From: Symbiodinium sp. CCMP2592
Taxonomy: Eukaryota > Sar > Dinophyceae > Suessiales > Symbiodiniaceae
Assembly (NCBI GenBank): GCA_905221615.1
Contig: CAJNDT010000002.1
Span: 1,491,923 to 1,555,922, forward strand
Direction: 5' to 3'
Length of the DNA: 64,000 nucleotides
Part shown: positions 43,801 through 53,236 of the stretch, piece after piece
Layout of the letters: the number at the start of each line of letters is the position of its first letter
How positions within the stretch are numbered: position 1 is the first letter of the stretch
Position numbers and translations under genes: made by a program
Notes under the pieces: model-generated
Databases searched by the model: none
What the model saw: only the letters and a program-made list of their open reading frames with translations
Told to the model about the DNA's origin: nothing

Positions 43801-46800
43801 TGCACTGGACAGGATCCAGCAGGCCCGCGCAGCCACCCGCCGTGGCTACCATCCACGATTGGAACCTGTGGTCGACCAACCCCTTGCGGGCTGCATCCTC
43901 CTGCTTGCGCTGCCAGCATGGACGACTGATCTGTATGTAGCCTTCAACTGTGCGCAAGTGAACGGCAGTGTCTTTTGTGTGCACGTCCCACACAGGACGG
44001 ATCGCACAACGCTGCTAGCCCATGCAGGGTTTGCATCTACTGAGCAGCTTGATGTCTACGTGCCAGGATTACTGGGACCCCTGCAGCCTCACGAGGTTAT
44101 CACCCTGCAGATAGGTAGCTGTGTCTCCCTGCTGCCGCAAGGAGCAGGTATCTTGATTGTGTCCAGCTCACAAGACAGACTGCAGGACCCAACTGGGTGG
44201 GAACCCCATGCCCTGCCGCCCGTTGTCGCCGGAGCCTGGCTGCACGTGATGACGGACGACGGTTCCCATAGACTTCACATGCCAGCGGAGGGCCGGCGCT
44301 TTCTCAGACAAGAGCTTGGGCACCATCTAGGCCTTCCTGCCACTTACCACTTACAGCCAGCACGCCCTCCGTTGGAGGACTCCTGCGATCGAGGCATACC
44401 AGCAGACAACGTCTACATTGCATCGGCAGACGCCCGCCTTGAGCACCCCACAACAAACGGCGAGGCTGTGATGTTCATTTTGGATGCCAGGCCAATACTT
44501 TGCGGCATCACTTGGGGTTTTGCTCACGAAGGGATTGTCAATGAGAGGGCCGTTCTCGACAAATGCAACCTCCATCGCCCAGAAGGATACCAGGCATGCC
44601 TTATAGGGGGCAGACGTGACCTGTTTGGCCAGCTCAGGGTCGGTGCAGGAGAAGCCATTACTGTCTTCTTTGCCTTAACCTTTCGCACGGATGTTGGTGA
44701 CAATTATGACGAAGAATATGCCCTGCGCCGTCCGGGCACCACCCCCGGCAATCAGCCATACCAGCGAGGGCTGCAGCCTCCGACTCCAGGTGGGACCGCC
44801 ACAGACGCGCCTCTCCCAGCGGACATCCAGCCGGAGGGACGGTCGCGACAACATGGCCAGCACCATGTCCAGAGGCACCATCACCCACACAGAGACGTCC
44901 TGCACAAAGATAGGCCGGCCGGTCTCGCTATATTCCTCAGTTGGCTCATTGGCGCCGTGCTCGTCCAACCCGGGACAGCAATGCAAATGCACCACGAGAC
45001 CCAAGTGCACTTAAGTCTGCCTCCGGGCCTCCCCCATGGCTCATCACAGGACTGCCTCTCACAGACACAAGCCTTTTGCCGTGCCGAGTGCAACCCTCAC
45101 AGTGTGCAAACAGAGGGTGCCCAGACCCTTCATATCGGCCGGCCGTTGCCGACACCCTGCCGAGCGCTGCCCATGCTGCCTAGGGCCGACATGGAACGGC
45201 CTGAGCCGGATGCGGTAGCCAAAGCCGCAGAACAAGTTGGTCCAACTCTCCTAGAAGAGGCATGCCAACAAACTAGCCCCAGTCCTATGTGGGTTGCAGC
45301 CACCCTGCTTGAAACCCTCCAGGAGCACTTCCAACCTCCTGCCGACGAACAGGATGCCACAACTCCGACATGCAAGGCCGAGACCAAGCCTGCTCCGCTA
45401 CCACTTAGTCTAGCTGATGCTGTGCCAGCAAGTCCTTTCCAGCAGGAAGTGCAGCAGCTCCAACAAATCCTGCCACAACCACCGGCTCATCGAGGTACGG
45501 AGGTAGCATTGCGCCAGTCAGACTGGCTTGACAACGACCTTAGCATGCCCCTGGCACAATCTGATATCCCGGCAGATATGCGCGATAAAATCGCTCACAT
45601 GCCCAGGTGGCACACCCACCCGCTAGCGAAACAGGTCACCAAACTGCTTGTCTACACAGATGGCTCGGCAACACCAGACAAAGAGAAACCCGGTGCTGAT
45701 ATCCGGCCGGCAGCATGGGCATTCGCGGTTTGGGCGGTAATTGGGGATCTCCACCTTTTTGTAGGTTACAGTGCGCAGCCAACTATGCACACTGATTCCC
45801 CCTTCTATGTGGGCGAACACAGCGACACGCCACTAGAAGCTGAGCTTCTTGCGCTGGTCTGGGCCCTCGTGTGGACGTGGGATTCAGGGTTGACTTTCGG
45901 CCTAGATATAGAAATTAGGTATGATTGCACTGCAGCCGGAGCGGGCACATTTGCCGCTGCCAAACAGGTTCGACACCCTAGTGTCGATGGACACATGGAA
46001 CTGCCAGCCTTTGCTGGCGCCCTCCGCCAGGCCGTCGAAACACAGGTGCCCATTGTCCACACTCATGTGAAAGGACATTCCGGCGAGCTCGGAAACGAGC
46101 TATGCGATATCCTTTCCCGATGGGCTAGAAATCTGTGCAGAGAGTGGCAGCAGATCTGCCTGCCTTCTTGGCCAGCCTGTCTTCGTCAGCACCGCCTCTG
46201 CCCGTGGTGCTGGATGGCAGTGAGTTCAAAACACGATTTGCCCGCCCTAGAGGCCCTGGAAACGGAGGCAAATCGGCTGCAGCGACTGCCACAGGATGCT
46301 CTCCCACCCACAGCTTGCCACAAAGGGGGACCGATCAAGACTGCTCATGTCAAGTTCCAGTTCACAGCCATGACCTTCAATGTACTTACGATGTTCGACC
46401 CCACGGCACCCCACGGCAAGGATGCCAGGACTCAGAATCTTGGCTTCCTCATCACGGGCAAGAAATGCCTCATCAAACAACAGCTCTCGGCACAAGCTGT
46501 GCTCTTGGCTGGTTTCCAAGAAACGCGACTACCCACTACCGGGGTGCTTCCAGATGAGGACTTCCTAATTCTCAGTGCGGAGGCTGACCACAGAGGACAT
46601 GGTGGCTGTGCCCTCTGGATTAACCTCCGAGTGCCACTTGCCACGGCAGCCGGCACCTCACATCATGTTCGAAGAGATCAGGTCACAGTGACTGCAACTT
46701 CCCCGCGCCACCTCCAAGCCCTGATCGAAACACCACATATCAACCTCGTAGTGTTGGTGCTGCACGCGCCTCGCATTGCGCAGGCAGGTGAAGCTGAGGT

Positions 46801-49800
46801 TCGGGCTTTTTGGCAGCAGCGAGCGGCCGATCTTCTCGCTCGACCTACATGTGCGGAGTACCTAGTACTCATGGATGCCAATGCACACCTTGGCACGATT
46901 ACTACAGAAGCAGTTGCCGACCACGGGGCCGAGGAGGAGAATGCCGAAGGGGAGTTTTGCCACGACTTTCTACTGGCCATTCAAGGGCTCTTGCCCTCAA
47001 CGCTTTCACATGTCCATGGTGGTCAACATTGGACATGGACCACTGCTCCACCAGCAGCTACCAAGCACAGGATTGATTACGTGGTCACTCCCCAAAACTG
47101 GGAGCCCTTCCTGCAGGCAAGCTGGGTATGGCATACCTTCGAGGCCCTTCATACCCGACAAGACCACCTGCCCGTCTGTTTGACAGTTGCCTTTGAGCAC
47201 AACGTCCCCAGCTACTATGAGCCACGGCTTACGCAAGCTACATGTCGACCCAGTCTCGCTCGCACACCTGAAGATGTGCTTGCCAGACGCACTGCACTAA
47301 CCACGATGCCGGAAGTTCCGTGGAACACCGCAGTCGACACCCACAGCGATACATGGACCAAAGCCATGCGTCGTGTTGCTACTGCCTTTCACCCTCAGCA
47401 CACCCGGCCGCCCACACAGTCGTATCTCCAGCCTGATACCGTGGCCTTGGTTCATAGACGCACAGCGCTCCGGGAATACCTGCGTCTGGAAGAGGAAGAA
47501 CTCAACCGAAGGCACCTCCTCATCTCCTTCGCAGCGTTAGTGCATGCAACTCGAGGTGTTCCTCTCACACCCCATGCACAACAGGTCGCAGCAACGTGGA
47601 TGCAGCAGATCGACTACAGCATCGCATGGGCGCTTCAGCTACTGAAGGAACACACTACGGCCATCAGAGCGGCAATCCGCCGAGATCGCTGTTCTTACCT
47701 GGAGGGGCTCCGAGCCAACATCACTGTGCAGGACCTGCGACAGCCCAAGCACCTCTACAGAGCGGTCAGAGCTGCCTTCCCTGCGGCAAGATCTGCTCGG
47801 CGCAAGAGCTTTATGCCACTACCAGCAGTCAGAATGGAGGATGGCCAACTTGCCCCAACTGGCCAAGCCAGACAAGAGAGGTGGACAGCTTTCTTTGCGG
47901 AGCAGGAGAGTGGGCGCATCGTTACGCCTCTTGAATACACTCAGGCATTCAAGTGCCCAGACATTCCTGTCGACACACAAGGAGTCTGTTTTGACGTCCT
48001 GGCCGTCCCCACTCTCCACGACTTGGAACAGCAAATCCTCGGCCTGCGCCTGGGTAAGGCGCCAGGACCGGACGGCCTTACCGCGGAAGCCCTGCGGTTG
48101 CATGCAGCGTCAACTGCGCGTGCCCTGTATCCACTGTGCCTGAAGACTAGTATAGGGTTACGTGAGCCAGTGGACTGGCGCGGAGGGTGCTTGATTACCC
48201 TCGCAAAGCGCGCCGCTGCGGCGCTGGAGTGCACTGCCTTCCGTTCCATCCTCCTCGCCAATGTGACAGCCAAGCTGCAGCACCGGCTGCTGCGCAACAA
48301 GTTGCTTCCGCCGTTCGGGGATTACAAGCCAGAGGCTCAAGCCGGACAACTGCCGGGAATGGGAGTAGATGCCGTAGGACTTACTGTCCGAGCATATCAA
48401 GTATGGGCACGCCATCGCAAGCAACCTGCCGCGGTGGCCTTCTTCGATTTGAAGTCGGCGTTCTACCGCATCATAAGGCAAACTCTTGTCCCCACCGCAC
48501 AGGAACCCGACGATGCAGCCTTTCTTGCCTTGATCAGGGACCTAGGCGTTCCGCCTGATGCGGTTCAGGAGCTCGTGCAGCACCTCAACAGCATGGCAGT
48601 TCTGAGCGAAGCAGAGGTGTCGCCACACCTCATACAGCAGACCGCTGACCTTTTTCGAGGATCCTGGTTCAAACTGCAAGGTGACTCCCCCCTCGTTCTG
48701 ACTCGGCGAGGAACGCGGCCAGGAGATCCGGCAGCCGACCTGCTGTTTGCCTATTCGTTTGCTGCCTGCTGCAAAGCCATCGACCAGGCGCTCGCCGATA
48801 AGGGGCTCGCCACCGCCATCCCGCTCGTCACAGCACAACCCCCATGGCACACGTGGGAAGTACCAAGTACGGCGGGCCTGCCAGCCTGGGCAGACGACTT
48901 TACGTTTCTGCAGTCTCGACCAACCTCGCCACAACTGTGCCGAGATACAGTTGCAGCGATGGAGCTCATCGCGGGCATCACTGCGTCTACTGGCATGCTT
49001 TTGTCTTATGGCGAAGACAAGACCGCGGTTCTGCTGTCCTCAGACTGCAACAGGGACCAGACTATGGTATCCCACGATGCACAAGGCAAGCCCGGTTTCA
49101 GCATTCGCAATCCCGTCACCAGGCAAGAACACTGGGCACCCATCGTGGACAGCTACAAACATCTTGGAACCATCGCTGTCGCGGGGGCTACCCCTGATGT
49201 GGAAATCAGGTACAGGCATGCCCAGGGTTTGTCCACACTCAAGCCACTACGAAGGAAGCTCTTTTCGGACTCCGGGGTACCGATTGAGGTTCGCAGAACC
49301 CTGCTGAGGGCCCTTGTGATGGCCAAATTTGTCTTCTCCAGTGCCATTCTGCACCTCACGGCCCAGTCCCACAGGCGCACCTGGGCTAGATGCTATCTCC
49401 TTCTTTGGCGAGGGCTGTTGCGGTGGACACGAGCCGACAATTCGCCTCACAGTCTGCATGTCCTATATACAGCCCAGGCGCCTTCTCCCCCGCTCGCACT
49501 CGCACAGGCGCGAGCGGTCTTCTTCGCCCGAGCTCTCGCACAAGGGCCCTCTATCTTACTGCACTTTCTGCATGTGCAGTGGCGAGAGACACCGGCCACG
49601 TCATGGCTACACCAATTCACTCATGACATACAGGCGGTAGCGATGTATGTGCCTGCCGCCCAGCTCCTCGCGCAGACGGCTTGCCCGGTCACAGCACTCT
49701 GTGAGGTGCTCCAGGACGAGCCCAATTGGTGGAAGGCCCAAATCCGGAAGGCCATCACCGCGTATCAGCGGGAACTGGAACTGTGGGTCCAGAAGCCAGC

Positions 49801-50416
49801 AGCCCCTCCCACCTCGCGACAGGAGCCAACTGCCAATGTTCATGCCTTTCGCTGTCCGCACTGTCCTGCCACGTTTCCCTTGAGGAAACACTTGGGGGTT
49901 CATTTGGCGCGTAAGCACGGGTATGTTTCCCCTGTGCGACACTATGTGGCCGGACCCTACTGCGGAGCCTGTATGCGGTGGTACCACACTACGGCCAGAG
50001 TGCATAACCACCTCAAACATGCCAAAGCCTGCATGATGCGGCTCCTTCATGTAATGCCTCCATTGACCATGGCAGAAATCAAGGAGGTAGAAGCAGCTGA
50101 TCGTGCCATAGGCGCTAAGATTAAGCGAGGCCATTGGCAATCTTACAGGGCAACTCTGCCGCCAGTGCCGTGGTATGGCCCACGAGCGCCGACGTACAGC
50201 GAGGCCACAGCGGGGTTGGAAGAGGGCGATCTCGACCTGCACCGTATAGCCCAGCTGTACCGGCCCCATCCCAGAGATGTGGACTGGATGTCGTCGTACT
50301 GTGGGGAAGTCACAGTAGAGGGCCCACGCAAGCAGGCCACTGACTTCTGGCTGACTCGCCCTTCTGCACTGCCAGGCCATGACACAGCAACAACCGTTTC
50401 ACCCGTTTCTGTGTAG
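40892..50416 (+). CDS. LINE ORF2: RNase H, APE endonuclease, reverse transcriptase
   Basis: 3174 codons from the first in-frame ATG after the ORF1 stop (98 bases downstream). The frame is open further upstream over ORF1, so the true start is uncertain. Approximate residues: RING-like finger 69-108 (CRGC, CYHWVCDSC, CMDC); two homologous unknown domains 530-857 and 940-1266 (TPAWSDADV versus LPAWTTDLY; GFRAEDPIDVYV versus GFASTEQLDVYV); hydrophobic segment 1340-1363; RNase H 1585-1745 (VYTDGSA, LEAELLAL, RYDCTAAG, HVKGHSGE); APE endonuclease 1824-2110 (FNVLT, FQETR, LMDANAHLG, HRIDYVV, RQDHLPV); RT 2300-2840 (LGKAPGPDGLT, FFDLKSAFYRI, GTRPGDPAAD, WADDF); zinc fingers 2988-3047 (CPHCPATF...HLARKH and CGAC...H..H...C). 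All RNase H, endonuclease and RT catalytic residues are present. RNase H lies before the endonuclease, whereas it usually follows RT in LINEs. Confidence 0.92.
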   Translation: MGSPVSHYNEQLPIGLKVNSDACSERLPEPSEMMRLSSFASCTDLRIRSALPVHCPETPGRSYTNKVVCRGCVMASSECYWRVCYHWVCDSCQPTMHLPDKDPNCMDCTSGPLSPRPCYRAPPLWSHLPAKQLSATYQRRVLVRLSSAPKKGIGGSGSFAWTGLQTRSSEAAHMPFETTCSAAYKDPTLSLAVLWFRPPPTWLPDETLSFPADHRPGIDSTPSRIHRHSRCQTAVITSLRPALTSGLTATCWSLMTALLHRFATFIVPLGRSICGLCLLGIWALLCHALPGKGEPLWRLIRMPTSGVHAVLVTSLANVGTPSRPILDWTPKSGKQRACDRPYKTSSLSPWQLNASPVRWSPRQPFAKLHQLARVKAHWRHLCPDPLHADSEADASGPWEDHGPFLSSSHRHAYGFPAFPFDPTHAEMYKWDASSYHLSVAARHLHSTPVFLGIAFVGLLLGGKMPKREQRLDQEPSSQTPAQRADLERLRAYELHDRRPWPTLPANDAPEALTDPILQQEHMDLDPAQDFTFAILTTGYKVETVTLTLSAPIDVADALALFNGERDQVHARLFPRLLDVRPMPSPHFGLVLATPAWSDADVCLCIDLQEIDGRLYADLGPAHATRATLLQFVGFRAEDPIDVYVGASPDPLPPHEQAELYQGMCLFFTPQHALPGAYYYLADILLSADSWHDHPYVPRGPDSPCMCVVTDKGHQLFCFDNEEDYGSLQVLSRAFSIPMEHITVQPAVPSVHDAAIQGRPCRSVCAVSGLIFGREESDGTNPCTPILGIVDCRAMHQGWDLLAEPDGKRPYAEFRSVLETFAPPSWELHIEWPTLEDGILCFQPGTLLYASYVLQRRALPLEADTEHADTETSEVVSSDEDAAMEPPETDRQLTPDSADLSATSSSTSRSRPSRRGGPAGGPAGPPPPIPVNSPGRLVGGPTFTAVFLLLTPEYTPERVSVQLPEQSHFAVALDRIQQARAATRRGYHPRLEPVVDQPLAGCILLLALPAWTTDLYVAFNCAQVNGSVFCVHVPHRTDRTTLLAHAGFASTEQLDVYVPGLLGPLQPHEVITLQIGSCVSLLPQGAGILIVSSSQDRLQDPTGWEPHALPPVVAGAWLHVMTDDGSHRLHMPAEGRRFLRQELGHHLGLPATYHLQPARPPLEDSCDRGIPADNVYIASADARLEHPTTNGEAVMFILDARPILCGITWGFAHEGIVNERAVLDKCNLHRPEGYQACLIGGRRDLFGQLRVGAGEAITVFFALTFRTDVGDNYDEEYALRRPGTTPGNQPYQRGLQPPTPGGTATDAPLPADIQPEGRSRQHGQHHVQRHHHPHRDVLHKDRPAGLAIFLSWLIGAVLVQPGTAMQMHHETQVHLSLPPGLPHGSSQDCLSQTQAFCRAECNPHSVQTEGAQTLHIGRPLPTPCRALPMLPRADMERPEPDAVAKAAEQVGPTLLEEACQQTSPSPMWVAATLLETLQEHFQPPADEQDATTPTCKAETKPAPLPLSLADAVPASPFQQEVQQLQQILPQPPAHRGTEVALRQSDWLDNDLSMPLAQSDIPADMRDKIAHMPRWHTHPLAKQVTKLLVYTDGSATPDKEKPGADIRPAAWAFAVWAVIGDLHLFVGYSAQPTMHTDSPFYVGEHSDTPLEAELLALVWALVWTWDSGLTFGLDIEIRYDCTAAGAGTFAAAKQVRHPSVDGHMELPAFAGALRQAVETQVPIVHTHVKGHSGELGNELCDILSRWARNLCREWQQICLPSWPACLRQHRLCPWCWMAVSSKHDLPALEALETEANRLQRLPQDALPPTACHKGGPIKTAHVKFQFTAMTFNVLTMFDPTAPHGKDARTQNLGFLITGKKCLIKQQLSAQAVLLAGFQETRLPTTGVLPDEDFLILSAEADHRGHGGCALWINLRVPLATAAGTSHHVRRDQVTVTATSPRHLQALIETPHINLVVLVLHAPRIAQAGEAEVRAFWQQRAADLLARPTCAEYLVLMDANAHLGTITTEAVADHGAEEENAEGEFCHDFLLAIQGLLPSTLSHVHGGQHWTWTTAPPAATKHRIDYVVTPQNWEPFLQASWVWHTFEALHTRQDHLPVCLTVAFEHNVPSYYEPRLTQATCRPSLARTPEDVLARRTALTTMPEVPWNTAVDTHSDTWTKAMRRVATAFHPQHTRPPTQSYLQPDTVALVHRRTALREYLRLEEEELNRRHLLISFAALVHATRGVPLTPHAQQVAATWMQQIDYSIAWALQLLKEHTTAIRAAIRRDRCSYLEGLRANITVQDLRQPKHLYRAVRAAFPAARSARRKSFMPLPAVRMEDGQLAPTGQARQERWTAFFAEQESGRIVTPLEYTQAFKCPDIPVDTQGVCFDVLAVPTLHDLEQQILGLRLGKAPGPDGLTAEALRLHAASTARALYPLCLKTSIGLREPVDWRGGCLITLAKRAAAALECTAFRSILLANVTAKLQHRLLRNKLLPPFGDYKPEAQAGQLPGMGVDAVGLTVRAYQVWARHRKQPAAVAFFDLKSAFYRIIRQTLVPTAQEPDDAAFLALIRDLGVPPDAVQELVQHLNSMAVLSEAEVSPHLIQQTADLFRGSWFKLQGDSPLVLTRRGTRPGDPAADLLFAYSFAACCKAIDQALADKGLATAIPLVTAQPPWHTWEVPSTAGLPAWADDFTFLQSRPTSPQLCRDTVAAMELIAGITASTGMLLSYGEDKTAVLLSSDCNRDQTMVSHDAQGKPGFSIRNPVTRQEHWAPIVDSYKHLGTIAVAGATPDVEIRYRHAQGLSTLKPLRRKLFSDSGVPIEVRRTLLRALVMAKFVFSSAILHLTAQSHRRTWARCYLLLWRGLLRWTRADNSPHSLHVLYTAQAPSPPLALAQARAVFFARALAQGPSILLHFLHVQWRETPATSWLHQFTHDIQAVAMYVPAAQLLAQTACPVTALCEVLQDEPNWWKAQIRKAITAYQRELELWVQKPAAPPTSRQEPTANVHAFRCPHCPATFPLRKHLGVHLARKHGYVSPVRHYVAGPYCGACMRWYHTTARVHNHLKHAKACMMRLLHVMPPLTMAEIKEVEAADRAIGAKIKRGHWQSYRATLPPVPWYGPRAPTYSEATAGLEEGDLDLHRIAQLYRPHPRDVDWMSSYCGEVTVEGPRKQATDFWLTRPSALPGHDTATTVSPVSV
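41096..41215 (+). other. RING-like zinc finger near the ORF2 N-terminus
   Basis: Cysteine and histidine spacing is C-x2-C-x11-C-x1-H-x2-C-x2-C-x12-C-x2-C (CRGC, then CYHWVCDSC, then CMDC), which satisfies the RING-HC pattern. RING fingers usually bind E2 ubiquitin-conjugating enzymes. Because spacing alone is the evidence, another zinc-binding fold (PHD-like) is possible. Confidence 0.55.
42480..43460 (+). other. Unknown ORF2 domain, first tandem copy
   Basis: About 327 residues homologous to 43711-44690. Shared signposts in the same order: TPAWSDADVC / LPAWTTDLYV; RATLLQFVGF / RTTLLAHAGF; IDVYV / LDVYV; PLPPHEQAELYQGMCLFF / PLQPHEVITLQIGSCVSL; VVTDKGHQLF / VMTDDGSHRL; a final IVDCRAM / ILDARPI and a Cys/aromatic-rich end. 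No known fold was recognised. Confidence 0.75.
43711..44690 (+). other. Unknown ORF2 domain, second tandem copy
   Basis: Second copy of the unknown domain, equal in length to the first. A Pro/Gly/Ser-rich linker of about 83 residues (RRGGPAGGPAGPPPP) separates the two. Divergence is deep, so the duplication is old. Confidence 0.75.
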
Positions 50417-50460
50417 TTTGCAAATTTTGGGTCGCGCTCAATTGAGCTCGGATGACCTGA

Positions 50461-50481
50461 CCGAATACCGAATACCGAATA
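50461..50481 (+). repeat. LINE 3' tail, three CCGAATA units
   Basis: Three perfect 7-bp units close the LINE, the last overlapping the target duplication by four bases. Short tandem tails in place of poly-A occur in several LINE clades. Confidence 0.85.
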
Positions 50482-50489
50482 CTAGTTTG
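50478..50489. repeat. Target site duplication of the LINE, right
   Basis: AATACTAGTTTG, matching 39461-39472. Confidence 0.85.
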
Positions 50490-50558
50490 GGGGTTCCGTT
50501 TTTGTAATTGTTGTATAATTTGCCCCAATACCCTGTTCTAATTATTAGGGCCCCTATA
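50490..50558. mobile_element. MITE family A, right part split by the LINE
   Basis: Continues the family A copy broken at 39472 and ends GTTCTAATTATTAGGGCCCCTATA, the inverted counterpart of its left end (the last 20 bases pair with 39439-39458). Confidence 0.85.
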
Positions 50559-51210
50559 TGGAAGCTGTGGTATACTTGGTCATGAATCACAACACACTGG
50601 ACATCACCACCATCACCGCAGCATCGCCTCTTTGCCGTTCTTTTTCTCATCAGTAAGATTGTCAATGCGCCGGTCTCATGTCATCCTTGCTTCCAGCTGC
50701 CCTCGCCCTCCCTCTCTCGAGCAAGGGTATCTAAGTCTTCCTTCTGTGATGGCGGCCCGGCCCCACGTACTTGGAACAATGAACTGTGCCTTCGTGGTAA
50801 AGAACCTTCTGCTCTAATGCAAAGCACGTTAGAACAAGGATGCCACTCCCTTCAGAAGCACGTTCGAGAAACCCAGAACTTTCGGCGGCAGGTTCCATCG
50901 GCAGAGCAGCACCAAAGTCAATGCAGAGCCGGGAATCTTGAACAACGATTGCTACCTATGGCTACATGCAGCCGCTTCAGCTGATATGCCGACTATAGCA
51001 CTCAGAACCTAGCAGATGCAGAAACATGACTTCACGAGACTGAATATGCACATATTTAGATACAGGTACAAGTTATGCCGAAAATCGAAACACGCACGTG
51101 GCTCTGCACTAGTCTTTACACTTTACACCCCTCTAGACTCTAGATGGGAGCCGACCTAAAATCCTTCCCACGGCTTGATCTGCAACATATCAAGTAATGA
51201 ACCCTAAACC
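50559..51210. other. No recognisable feature
   Basis: No exon or repeat supported, apart from one to two telomere-like units at 51200-51215 that adjoin the stop codon of the following minus-strand frame. Confidence 0.4.
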
Positions 51211-51700
51211 CTACAAAACATCAATGCCTGCTGGTGCAACCTGCTCGATGACATGTACACAGTTGGTGCAGAGCCGGGCCTTCCCGACGAGGTCTGAGGC
51301 TTGGGTTTTCCGGTACAGGGTGTAGGGTTTTCCATGGTTTTCTACTCTGCATGAAAACGACCCGAACCTCAGACCTTGAAAGCAAGGCCCCGACTTCACC
51401 AAGCTGGCCCACCACGCGTCCGAGCTTGCCGCCGACTGGATGATCAATCGATCGACAGGGTTTCTGCCCGAGCTCCCAAAGACAACGAACCCGCGGAAGC
51501 CACGTCGGCTACGCAGCCCCCGGGCATCGGCCCTGATCAGGAGTTCTAGAACATACCTCGCGGCAAACAGCGGCTCGTCTTCGATCTGTTTAAACCACGT
51601 CACCTGCGAAAGTTGCCGTGACGAAAGCAGGGCAGTGGTCCTGAACCATGCCTTCGTCACTTGCGCTTCGCCTCCAGATGTTTCCGCGTTTGCAGCATAA
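51211..51700 (-). CDS. Unrecognised protein fragment, probably two exons
   Basis: The minus-strand frame reads as ordinary protein in two parts: about 51700-51385 (FAARYVLELLIRADARGL, GFVVFGSSGRNPVDRLI, SDAWWASLVK) and about 51290-51211 (VGKARLCTNCVHVIEQVA, ending in TAG). The piece between looks intronic and includes TTCCGGTACAGGG-type sequence. The last exon carries a CxxC. I recognise no family. Codon style and strand match the other host genes. Upstream exons were not found. Confidence 0.4.
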
Positions 51701-51970
51701 ACCAGCAAGGTAAAGCGAAACAACCTGGTGCCTCTCGGCACTGACCCACCGGTGGTGCATTTGTCCCTTTTTATCTCCATCTTCGATATCTCACGCATTG
51801 TCGTGTACAGATTGCTGCTCGAATTAATGAATATCGGGAAAATGGCAGATTGTGTGCATACCCGATGTGGACTTATATTTGTTGCAGTTACTGTGAGGAT
51901 GGATGTATGTAGGCAGGGATGTTTGTAAAACTGTGCAATGGTGCATGAGTGTACTCAACCGTGTACACAG

Positions 51971-52079
51971 CGAGAGAGCGACAGAGAGAGAGAGAGAGAG
52001 AGGAGAGAGAGGGAGAGAGAGAGAGAGAGAGAGAGACCGAGAAAGAAAGAAGAAAAGAGACAGAGAGGGAGGGAGAGAC
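51971..52079. repeat. (GA)n microsatellite
   Basis: About 110 bases of GA-rich repeat. The Arg/Glu-rich and Ser/Leu-rich frames across it are artefacts. Confidence 0.95.
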
Positions 52080-53123
52080 GGCGAGTGGTGTCGCAGGCAA
52101 TTCCGTCTAAACTTCTAAAGTCGGTCCTGCTGTCCCGGGCAAGAAGCCTGTCTCGTGCAATCTAATGCGCCGAAAAACCAGATAGACCCTAGATAGCTCA
52201 GTAAGCTGCTGGCAAGCAAACGCGCCTGCACCTACGATTGGTCACCTTGCGGACATCACCGCCAAGTGCCGTCTGTACACGATAAACTGCCCATGGACCT
52301 TTCAACAGAAGCGCCAGACTCAGATAAGACAGGAACTTGCGGGATTTGCAAAGACATGCCTGAAGATGTGCAATCGAACTGCGTGGAGATATCCGAGTGG
52401 GCATTCTTTCGCATCTTTAGCCGAATTCTTCGGCCGCTGGTCGCAGCCGTTTGAGTCGCAGTCGCCCATAACCCTGGCACCTGTTCAAGGGCCCCCCGGG
52501 CTTTTGAAATACCTACTTGTCAAGTACTGTGGGGAACTAATGGTTAACCCTTTGGGTTACATAGGGATCATATAAGGATTATACTACGCAAGAAACGTTA
52601 AAGGTTACCTACTCTACTACTCGGAGTATGGTGGCTGCTGAATAGACATGCGCGGAGCAGCTGGTGCTGCTGCTGCTCGGGTGCCAGGGTACCAGGGGCA
52701 TGCTCGTGCGAGGCTGCAGATGCATGCACATGCCAAGAGCTGAGCCAAATAGAGCTTCCAGCTGCTTCCACCATCTTCCACCGGTTTTCATGGTTTCTGA
52801 CACCTCTCTCACCTTCCGTCGGGGTCGAAACATCTTGTTCAAGCATCAATCCATCGCGTTGCACTGCTGCTGAGGGTGAGGTAAACGGGACAAGGCCAAG
52901 CCTTTGAGGTGAAATGTGGATCTTGCCATGCGTGTACTGTCGCGCGCCGCCGCGAACGTGGCCCCCGAAAGCCATGTAAACAATAAACCTCACGATCTGA
53001 ACCTCGAGCCATAGCCCGAACTCGTAAAGCCGGTGAAAGGTGCCAGCATGCTGAGAGAATTTGCTTCTTCACAGTCTGCAGGACATCCCCGCTCTAGCCG
53101 TGAAGGAGATGCACGAAGAGCCC
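52080..53123. other. No supported gene
   Basis: A minus-strand frame near 52210-52330 (LSYLSLALLLKGPWAVYRV) looks slightly protein-like but has no family match. Otherwise nothing was recognised. Confidence 0.35.
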
Positions 53124-53236
53124 CAGGCTCTTAATGATTAGAAAAAGGTTTTTGGGGCCCATATGGGCCCATAATACTATACGTATAGTAAGGACCCCCC
53201 AAAATAGTACTAATTGGCGATTATTTAGGCCCCTAT
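53124..53236. mobile_element. MITE-like element, family A
   Basis: CTTAATGATTAG...GGTTTTTGGGGCCCAT on the left and GATTATTTAGGCCCCTATA on the right, with GTAAGGACCCCCCAAAATAG in the interior. Confidence 0.75.

Larger units (their letters stand above)
39473..50477 (+). mobile_element. LINE-type (non-LTR) retrotransposon, apparently full length
   Basis: An element of about 11.0 kb on the plus strand: a 5' leader of about 235 bases, ORF1 (39708-40793), ORF2 (40892-50416), a 61-base 3' UTR and a tail of three CCGAATA units. A target duplication of 12 exact (16 with one mismatch) bases flanks it, and the site lies inside a family A MITE. Non-LTR elements insert by target-primed reverse transcription using their own endonuclease and RT. 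All catalytic residues I could check are present and no stop interrupts either frame, so this copy could be active. Order of ORF2 domains and the added RING-like and duplicated domains are unusual. Confidence 0.93.

Noticed and set aside
51938-52165. Arg/Glu-rich frame
   Set aside because: Product of the GA microsatellite.
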